Assembly (NCBI RefSeq): GCF_000013565.1
Contig: NC_007802.1
Location: 496,001-560,000, forward strand
Length of the DNA: 64,000 nt
DNA from: Jannaschia sp. CCS1
GTDB lineage: Bacteria; Pseudomonadota; Alphaproteobacteria; Rhodobacterales; Rhodobacteraceae
Direction of reading: 5' to 3'
This document shows, one piece after another, positions 54,336 through 64,000 of the stretch (position 1 is the stretch's first letter; each line of letters opens with the position of its first letter). The position numbers and the translations under genes are program-made. The notes beneath the pieces are model-generated. The model ran no database searches. It was not told the DNA's origin and saw only the letters and a program-made list of their open reading frames with translations.

Positions 54336-54371
54336 CCTATGCCTTGGCCCAACGAATGGAGTTTTTGTGAT

Positions 54372-54629
54372 ATGCCTCAAAGTTCGCCTCTTTTCATCGG
54401 ATTGATTGTTGCGCTTGCTGGGTGTGTCCCCGCGTCCAACATTGATCTGGTAAACCGCTGCATTCTTTCACAGGGGATCGAACCCGCCAGAGCGGTGGGT
54501 GGATTTTATTCGCCAAGTGGCACGTCGATTGAGGATGCTATCGTATTCAATGAACAGATCTTCGACTTAACGCCATCACAACGGGCCACTGCCCGGGCCT
54601 GCGCGGAATCGCGTCGCGGGGTGAACTAA
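54372..54629 (+). CDS. Small lipoprotein between rplA and rplJ
   Basis: An 85-residue predicted lipoprotein of unknown function. Signal peptide MPQSSPLFIGLIVALAGC with lipobox LAGC (Cys at residue 18) and Val at +2. The mature part has two more cysteines (VNRCILSQ and ARACAES). The ATG at 54372 follows GGAG by 10 bases; an ATG at 54303 is in frame but lies in the terminator stem. It starts 37 bases after the terminator, so it needs its own promoter or read-through. GC content is about 55% in the stretch I counted, below that of its flanks. No family recognised. Confidence 0.7.
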   Translation: MPQSSPLFIGLIVALAGCVPASNIDLVNRCILSQGIEPARAVGGFYSPSGTSIEDAIVFNEQIFDLTPSQRATARACAESRRGVN

Positions 54630-54932
54630 GAGGGCAGATTTCACCGCCGCCCCCTTGGCAAATCAGACCAATCGGTTTAGTGACCGCCTTGCAACAGAGC
54701 GTGCGATTCGTCGGACGCTCTTTTGTGTTTCGTCCGAGACGGTGGGTTGGGGCCACAACGCCCTGCTAATTCCTGCCTGAGATGGGATCAGACAGATGTT
54801 GAACGCTCCACAATCGTAGAGCGCTTGGCGGTGTTCGGTTCCGTTGCCAATACGGACCAAAAACCGCCGGAGCGATCCGGTTAATAGAGCGGCGGTTCCC
54901 AAACCCTTGGGCCGCCAAATTGGAGAAAACCT
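54630..54932 (+). promoter_or_regulatory. Leader/intergenic region before rplJ
   Basis: 303 bases without a gene, upstream of rplJ-rplL. Near its start a hairpin GAGCGT (54697-54702) / ACGCTC (54715-54720) is followed by TTTTGTGTTT, which could be the terminator of the lipoprotein gene. The remainder (about 54780-54925) is likely the rplJ leader, the usual place for control by the L10-(L12) complex; a repeated TTGCCAATACGG- and CGGTTCCCAAACCC-like set of pairs is compatible with folding, but I cannot assign the L10 site. Confidence 0.5.
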
Positions 54933-55445
54933 GTGGATAGAGCCCAGAAAGAGAAAGTGGTCGAGGAACTCGGCCAGATCTTTGAAAGCTCTGGCGTCGT
55001 GGTAGTTGCACATTACCAGGGCCTCACGGTTGCTAACATGCAGGATCTGCGCGGTCGCGTTCGCGATGCAGGCGGGGCCGTGCGTGTTGCCAAGAACAAG
55101 CTCGCCAAGATTGCCCTTGATGGAACGGATGTCGCTGGCATTTCGGACCTGATGACGGGCATGACCGTTCTTGCCTACTCAGATGACCCGGTCGCGGCTG
55201 CCAAAGCTGCGGACGAGTTTGCCAAAGAGAATGACAACTACGTCATCCTCGGCGGTGCGATGGGCGAAAACATTCTGGATGCCGATGGTGTGAAAGCCGT
55301 GGCCAAGATGCCGTCCCGCGAGGAGCTTATCAGCTCGATCGCAGGCTGCATCGGCGCCCCTGCCGCCAACATCGCCGGTGCCATTGGCGCGCCTGCCTCG
55401 AATATCGCCTCCGTCCTTTCGACCATCGAAGAGAAGGCGGCGTAA
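54933..55445 (+). CDS. rplJ: 50S ribosomal protein L10
   Basis: L10, 170 residues, the stalk base that carries L7/L12 dimers. Starts at a GTG with GGAG upstream ([21 protein letters not shown]). [27 protein letters not shown] and [12 protein letters not shown] are the rRNA-binding part; the C-terminal helix is [40 protein letters not shown], with a duplicated GAPAxNIA segment. rplL follows after 62 bases. Confidence 0.97.
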   Translation: MDRAQKEKVVEELGQIFESSGVVVVAHYQGLTVANMQDLRGRVRDAGGAVRVAKNKLAKIALDGTDVAGISDLMTGMTVLAYSDDPVAAAKAADEFAKENDNYVILGGAMGENILDADGVKAVAKMPSREELISSIAGCIGAPAANIAGAIGAPASNIASVLSTIEEKAA

Positions 55446-55507
55446 GCACCCGTTGAGAACCCGCCCCTTGTGGCGTTGGAACACATACTTACATACGGAA
55501 AAAGCAA

Positions 55508-55882
55508 ATGGCTGATCTGAAGAAACTCGCAGAAGAGATCGTTGGTCTGACCCTCCTGGAAGCCCAGGAACTGAAGACCATCCTGAAAGACGAATATGGC
55601 ATCGAGCCCGCCGCTGGCGGCGCTGTCATGATGGCTGGCCCCGCAGACGGTGCCGGTGGTGCTGCTGAAGAGCAGACCGAATTTGACGTCGTTCTGAAGA
55701 ACGCCGGCGCCTCCAAGATCAACGTGATCAAGGAAGTTCGCGGCATCACGGGCCTCGGCCTGAAAGAAGCCAAGGACCTCGTCGAGGCTGGCGGCAAGAT
55801 CAAAGAAGGCGTCGACAAAGCCGAAGCCGAAGAGATCAAAGGCAAGCTGGAAGCAGCTGGCGCCGAGGTCGAGCTGGCCTAA
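55508..55882 (+). CDS. rplL: 50S ribosomal protein L7/L12
   Basis: L7/L12, 124 residues. N-terminal dimerisation helices ([32 protein letters not shown]), an Ala/Gly-rich hinge (about 36-53) and the factor-binding C-terminal domain ([39 protein letters not shown]). It is followed by a long structured gap before rpoB. Confidence 0.98.
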   Translation: MADLKKLAEEIVGLTLLEAQELKTILKDEYGIEPAAGGAVMMAGPADGAGGAAEEQTEFDVVLKNAGASKINVIKEVRGITGLGLKEAKDLVEAGGKIKEGVDKAEAEEIKGKLEAAGAEVELA

Positions 55883-55917
55883 TTGGTTAAGCGCCCCAGT
55901 TAATGGGGACGAGATAT

Positions 55918-56009
55918 GGCTGGATCCGGGAGAAATCCGGGGTCCAGCCGTCGCCGTCTAATAGGACGGCGTCTTGGAAAGGGCCTGTGGGTCAGGCGTT
56001 TTCCAAGAC
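55918..56009 (+). promoter_or_regulatory. Three-hairpin region between rplL and rpoB
   Basis: Three successive inverted repeats: GGCTGGA (55918-55924) / TCCAGCC (55943-55949); GCCGTC (55953-55958) / GACGGC (55965-55970); and a long one with outer arms GTCTTGGAAA (55971-55980) / TTTCCAAGAC (56000-56009) and inner arms GCCTG/CAGGC. None is followed by a T-run, so plain termination is unlikely. Position and the 10-plus-5 base-pair stem recall the rplL-rpoB processing/attenuation segment of E. coli, which RNase III cuts. That role is inferred. Confidence 0.65.
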
Positions 56010-56140
56010 GATGACATAGGGGTCGTGCTTTGCCGGTGGGACGGCAGACAGATGGACCCGTCACGTCTGTATTCTTGCGAGCGCTCCGCCGAGGTCCCGG
56101 CGGCGAGGGTGCCGCGCGAGAGAGAAAGGTGCGAACGCAC

Positions 56141-60294
<4,154 letters not shown>

Positions 60295-60298
<4 letters not shown>

Positions 60299-60600
60299 TT
60301 GCGGTGCAGCGGTCAATTCCAGTTCTAGTTGCAGTCCCGTTAGCAGCGGGCTGCACCATAGTTGGCGGTGCCGACTATGTGGACATGCGCAATGACGGCA
60401 TCGTCTACGCAGAATGGAATGAAGATGGCACGGCGTACTTCACCGAATGCCCTGCACCGCGCACCGAAATGCGTCCAATTCCCGCCCCCCCACGTGACGC
60501 CTTGATAAGTACGTCTACTTCCGGCGTCGCGATATCCGAAAGAAATTATCGGCGAGCAGACTTTTTCGTCTGTCCCGAAGAGGGAGAGGTTTCCCAATGA
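60295..60600 (+). CDS. Predicted lipoprotein between rpoB and rpoC
   Basis: A 101-residue predicted lipoprotein set exactly between rpoB and rpoC. Hydrophobic signal peptide (about residues 8-19) with lipobox LAAGC (Cys at residue 20). The mature part is short and polar with two further cysteines (TECPAP and FFVCPEE), a proline-rich linker ([10 protein letters not shown]) and two Tyr/Trp patches. The ATG overlaps the rpoB stop (ATGA, 60295-60298) and its stop overlaps the rpoC ATG (ATGA, 60597-60600), so all three must be read from one message with coupled translation. GC is about 56% by my count, against about 62-65% in rpoB nearby, and it uses TTA, CTA and GTA codons that are scarce in rpoB. 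No known family. Usually rpoB and rpoC are separated by a short non-coding gap. Confidence 0.8.
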
Positions 60601-63600
60601 ACCAGGAACTGACAAACAACCCGTTCAACCCGCTGACGCCGCCCAAGGCATTTGACGAGATCAAGGTCTCGCTCGCTTCGCCCGAGCGGATCCTCAGCTG
60701 GTCCTACGGGGAGATCAAGAAGCCCGAGACGATCAACTACCGCACGTTCAAGCCCGAGCGCGACGGCCTGTTCTGTGCCCGTATCTTCGGGCCGATCAAG
60801 GACTACGAATGCCTTTGCGGCAAGTATAAGCGGATGAAGTATCGCGGCGTTGTCTGCGAGAAATGTGGTGTGGAAGTCACGCTGCAAAAGGTCCGCCGCG
60901 AGCGGATGGGGCACATCGAGCTGGCTGCCCCTGTGGCCCACATCTGGTTCCTCAAGTCGTTGCCGTCGCGCATCGGCCTGATGCTGGACATGACCCTGCG
61001 CGATCTTGAGCGGATCCTGTATTTCGAGAACTATGTGGTGATCGAGCCCGGCCTGACGGACCTGACATATGGTCAGTTGATGGGCGAAGAGGAGTTTATG
61101 GACGCGCAGGACGCCTACGGCGCCGATGCGTTCCAGGCCAACATCGGGGCTGAGGCCATCCGTGAGATGTTGTCCCAGATTGATCTGGAATCCGAGGCCA
61201 ACCAGCTGCGCGAGGACCTCAAAGAGGCCACCGGAGAGCTGAAGCCGAAGAAGATCATCAAGCGTCTCAAGATCGTTGAATCGTTCCTCGAGTCCGGTAA
61301 CCGGCCCGAGTGGATGGTGATGACCGTTGTTCCGGTCATCCCGCCAGAACTGCGCCCGCTGGTGCCGCTGGATGGGGGCCGGTTCGCGACGTCTGACCTC
61401 AACGATCTGTACCGCCGCGTGATCAACCGGAACAACCGACTGAAGCGCCTGATTGAACTCCGCGCGCCGGACATCATCATCCGCAACGAAAAGCGGATGT
61501 TGCAGGAATCCGTGGATGCTCTGTTCGACAATGGCCGTCGGGGCCGCGTGATCACGGGGGCCAACAAGCGCCCGCTGAAATCGCTGTCGGACATGCTGAA
61601 GGGTAAGCAGGGTCGTTTCCGTCAGAACCTTCTGGGGAAACGCGTCGACTTCTCGGGCCGGTCCGTGATTGTGACGGGGCCGGAGCTGAAGCTGCATCAG
61701 TGCGGCTTGCCGAAGAAGATGGCGTTGGAGCTGTTCAAGCCATTCATCTATTCGCGACTTGAGGCCAAAGGTCTGTCGTCCACCGTGAAGCAGGCGAAGA
61801 AGCTGGTCGAAAAGGAACGTCCCGAAGTGTGGGATATCCTTGACGAGGTGATCCGGGAACATCCAGTTCTGCTGAACCGCGCGCCCACGCTGCACCGTCT
61901 TGGTATTCAGGCATTCGAGCCTGTGCTGATCGAAGGCAAGGCGATCCAGCTTCACCCGCTGGTCTGTTCTGCGTTCAACGCCGATTTCGATGGCGATCAG
62001 ATGGCCGTTCACGTGCCGCTGAGCCTTGAGGCACAGTTGGAAGCCCGCGTCTTGATGATGTCGACGAACAACGTTCTGTCGCCTGCAAACGGCGCGCCGA
62101 TCATCGTTCCGTCGCAGGATATGATCCTGGGTCTCTACTACGTCACGCTGGCCCGCGAGGGCATGAAAGGCGAAGGCATGATCTTTGCCGACGTGGACGA
62201 AGTGCGCCACGCGCTGGACGCCGGTGAGATCCACCTGCACTCCAAGATCACGGCGCGCCTGCCGCAGATCGACGAAGAGGGCAACGAGATCATGGTGCGG
62301 TTCGACACCACGCCCGGTCGTGTGATGTTGGGCGCGCTTCTGCCGCTTAACGCCAAGGCGCCGTTTGATCTGGTGAACCGTCTGCTGCGCAAGAAAGAGG
62401 TGCAGCAGGTCATCGACACCGTCTACCGCTATTGCGGCCAGAAAGAGTCGGTCATCTTCTGCGACCAGATCATGTCCATGGGCTTCAAGGAGGCGTTCAA
62501 AGCGGGCATCTCCTTCGGCAAGGACGACATGGTCATTCCCGATACCAAATGGACGCTGGTGGAAGATGCCCGCGATCAGGTGGAGGAATTTGAGCAGCAG
62601 TACATGGACGGCCTGATCACCCAGGGCGAAAAGTACAACAAGGTCATCGACGCGTGGTCGAAGGTGAACGACAAGGTCACCGACGCCATGATGGGCACGA
62701 TCTCGGCCTCCAAGCGGGACGAGAACGATGCCGAGATGGAGCCAAACTCGGTCTACATGATGGCCCACTCCGGGGCCCGTGGATCTGTTACGCAGATGAA
62801 GCAGTTGGGCGGCATGCGCGGCCTGATGGCCAAGCCGAACGGTGAAATCATCGAAACGCCGATCATCTCGAACTTCAAGGAGGGTCTGACCGTTCTTGAA
62901 TACTTCAACTCCACCCACGGCGCCCGGAAGGGTCTGTCGGACACGGCGTTGAAGACGGCGAACTCCGGCTATCTGACGCGACGTCTGGTGGACGTGGCCC
63001 AGGACTGCATCGTGCGTATGGACGATTGCGGGACCGAGAACACGATCAAGGCAGAGGCGGCCGTGAACGACGGTGAAGTCGTGGCATCCCTGGCTGAGCG
63101 TATTCTGGGCCGGACGGCTGGCGAAGACGTGTTCATTCCGGGCACCGATGAGATCATCGTCGCCAAGGGCGAGCTGATCGACGAACGCAAGGCCGACGCG
63201 GTGGAAGCCGCTGGTGTCACGACGATGCAGATGCGGTCCCCGCTGACCTGTGAGGCGGAAGAGGGCGTCTGCGCGACCTGCTACGGTCGGGATCTGGCAC
63301 GCGGCACGAAGGTGAACACCGGCGAAGCCGTGGGCATCATCGCGGCGCAGTCGATTGGTGAGCCGGGCACACAGCTGACGATGCGGACGTTCCACATCGG
63401 CGGCGTGGCCCAGGGTGGTCAGCAGTCCTTTCAGGAGGTCAACGTCGACGGCAAAGTGGAATTCCGCAACGCCAACCTGCTGAAGAACGCCAATGGCGAA
63501 AGCGTTGTCATGGGCCGGAACATGGTCCTTGCGATCATGGACGATCAGGGCAGCGAACGCGCGTCGTTCAAGCTGGGTTACGGCACCAACGTTCTTGTCG

Positions 63601-64000
63601 AAGACGGCAAGAAAGTTGTCCGTGGCGACCGTCTGTTCGAATGGGATCCCTATACCCTGCCGATCATCGCGGAAGCGGCGGGAACGGCGAAGTTCGTGGA
63701 TCTTGTCTCGGGCATTTCGATCCGCGATGAAACCGACGATGCGACGGGCATGACCCAAAAGATCGTCTCGGATTGGCGCACGGCCCCCAAGGGCAATGAG
63801 CTGAAGCCCGAGATCATCATCGCGGGCGAAGATGGCGAGCCGATGCGCAACGATCAGGGCAACCCGGTCACCTACACGATGTCGGTGGATGCGATCCTGT
63901 CGATCGAAGAAGGCCAAACGGTCAAAGCCGGTGACGTGATTGCGCGTATCCCGCGGGAAGGTGCGAAGACGAAGGACATCACCGGTGGTCTGCCGCGTGT
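60597..64000 (+). CDS. rpoC: RNA polymerase beta-prime subunit, 5' part
   Basis: RpoC, of which about 1134 residues are in view before the right edge; the gene is incomplete. N-terminal zinc-binding region [21 protein letters not shown], the active-site NADFDGDQM (N461 to M469, with D463, D465 and D467 holding Mg2+), [14 protein letters not shown] and the bridge/trigger-loop region with [31 protein letters not shown]. The ATG at 60597 overlaps the stop of the inserted lipoprotein gene. Family length is about 1400 residues, so roughly 270 are missing. Confidence 0.97.
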   Translation, partial: MNQELTNNPFNPLTPPKAFDEIKVSLASPERILSWSYGEIKKPETINYRTFKPERDGLFCARIFGPIKDYECLCGKYKRMKYRGVVCEKCGVEVTLQKVRRERMGHIELAAPVAHIWFLKSLPSRIGLMLDMTLRDLERILYFENYVVIEPGLTDLTYGQLMGEEEFMDAQDAYGADAFQANIGAEAIREMLSQIDLESEANQLREDLKEATGELKPKKIIKRLKIVESFLESGNRPEWMVMTVVPVIPPELRPLVPLDGGRFATSDLNDLYRRVINRNNRLKRLIELRAPDIIIRNEKRMLQESVDALFDNGRRGRVITGANKRPLKSLSDMLKGKQGRFRQNLLGKRVDFSGRSVIVTGPELKLHQCGLPKKMALELFKPFIYSRLEAKGLSSTVKQAKKLVEKERPEVWDILDEVIREHPVLLNRAPTLHRLGIQAFEPVLIEGKAIQLHPLVCSAFNADFDGDQMAVHVPLSLEAQLEARVLMMSTNNVLSPANGAPIIVPSQDMILGLYYVTLAREGMKGEGMIFADVDEVRHALDAGEIHLHSKITARLPQIDEEGNEIMVRFDTTPGRVMLGALLPLNAKAPFDLVNRLLRKKEVQQVIDTVYRYCGQKESVIFCDQIMSMGFKEAFKAGISFGKDDMVIPDTKWTLVEDARDQVEEFEQQYMDGLITQGEKYNKVIDAWSKVNDKVTDAMMGTISASKRDENDAEMEPNSVYMMAHSGARGSVTQMKQLGGMRGLMAKPNGEIIETPIISNFKEGLTVLEYFNSTHGARKGLSDTALKTANSGYLTRRLVDVAQDCIVRMDDCGTENTIKAEAAVNDGEVVASLAERILGRTAGEDVFIPGTDEIIVAKGELIDERKADAVEAAGVTTMQMRSPLTCEAEEGVCATCYGRDLARGTKVNTGEAVGIIAAQSIGEPGTQLTMRTFHIGGVAQGGQQSFQEVNVDGKVEFRNANLLKNANGESVVMGRNMVLAIMDDQGSERASFKLGYGTNVLVEDGKKVVRGDRLFEWDPYTLPIIAEAAGTAKFVDLVSGISIRDETDDATGMTQKIVSDWRTAPKGNELKPEIIIAGEDGEPMRNDQGNPVTYTMSVDAILSIEEGQTVKAGDVIARIPREGAKTKDITGGLPR

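Noticed and set aside
54303-54371. In-frame upstream start for the rplA-rplJ lipoprotein
   Set aside because: It begins inside the perfect terminator stem; the ATG at 54372 has a ribosome site and begins the signal peptide.
60546-63917. A 1123-codon open frame on the minus strand opposite rpoC
   Set aside because: Same cause: strong third-position GC bias of rpoC leaves the opposite frame open. The predicted protein has no recognisable features.

Overview
The window is a GC-rich (about 60-65%) chromosomal segment of an alphaproteobacterium of the Rhodobacteraceae / Roseobacter group. The assignment rests on gene order (folK-rpoZ-rsh-pdxJ-acpS-lepB-rnc-era-recO; chvI-chvG-hprK-rapZ-EIIA-HPr; etfB-etfA with hbdA), on families largely confined to this group (DUF6473, DUF1491, ABZJ_00895-type, short HprK), and on a methylsuccinyl-CoA dehydrogenase of the ethylmalonyl-CoA pathway. 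I see no prophage, transposon, CRISPR array or plasmid function. One tRNA gene (tRNA-Trp) is present and no rRNA.

Layout. 1-2.5 kb: 3' end of argH, a tiny lipoprotein, greA, a membrane/coiled-coil protein. 2.5-5.0 kb: a tight minus-strand operon (DUF3429, methyltransferase, rnhA, Nudix, TRIC-type channel) joined by 4- to 8-base overlaps. 5.1-9.7 kb: LysE exporter, PNPOx-like protein, an Excalibur-domain secreted protein behind a CtrA-like box, ispH, a peroxiredoxin, and a TetR regulator divergent from a DUF1772 gene; near-identical TetR-type operators occur at the TetR promoter and in front of the LysE gene 3.3 kb away. 9.7-22.7 kb: NYN protein, then folK, rpoZ, rsh, DUF2062, pdxJ, three inserted small genes, acpS, lepB, rnc, era, DUF1491, recO, thpR. 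22.7-28.6 kb: SDR reductase with its own operator, mcd, TauE/SafE permease, sulfotransferase-like protein, tandem DUF3859 proteins. 28.7-36.2 kb: pckA divergent from chvI-chvG-hprK-rapZ-EIIA-HPr-acyltransferase, a carbon-control and envelope-stress module. 36.3-44.2 kb: hbdA, DUF6473, etfA/etfB, HlyIII, an unknown gene, cobalamin adenosyltransferase, small membrane protein, SDR, SH3 protein. 44.4-64 kb: parC, a lipoprotein, then tuf, tRNA-Trp, secE, nusG, rplK, rplA, rplJ, rplL, rpoB, rpoC (rpoC runs off the right edge).

How it fits together. Several genes serve acetate/C2 and polyhydroxybutyrate metabolism (mcd, pckA, hbdA, etfAB, adenosyltransferase for B12 mutases). ChvG/ChvI and the permease-less PTS branch (HprK, HPr, EIIA-Man) are likely regulators of that metabolism. 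The right third is the core transcription/translation array, but it has been opened repeatedly by accessory genes. The most striking case is a predicted lipoprotein gene set exactly between rpoB and rpoC, with ATGA overlaps at both junctions; another predicted lipoprotein lies between rplA and rplJ. I regard these, and the dispersed TetR operators, as the best leads. All functional statements are from reading the sequence; no database search was possible.
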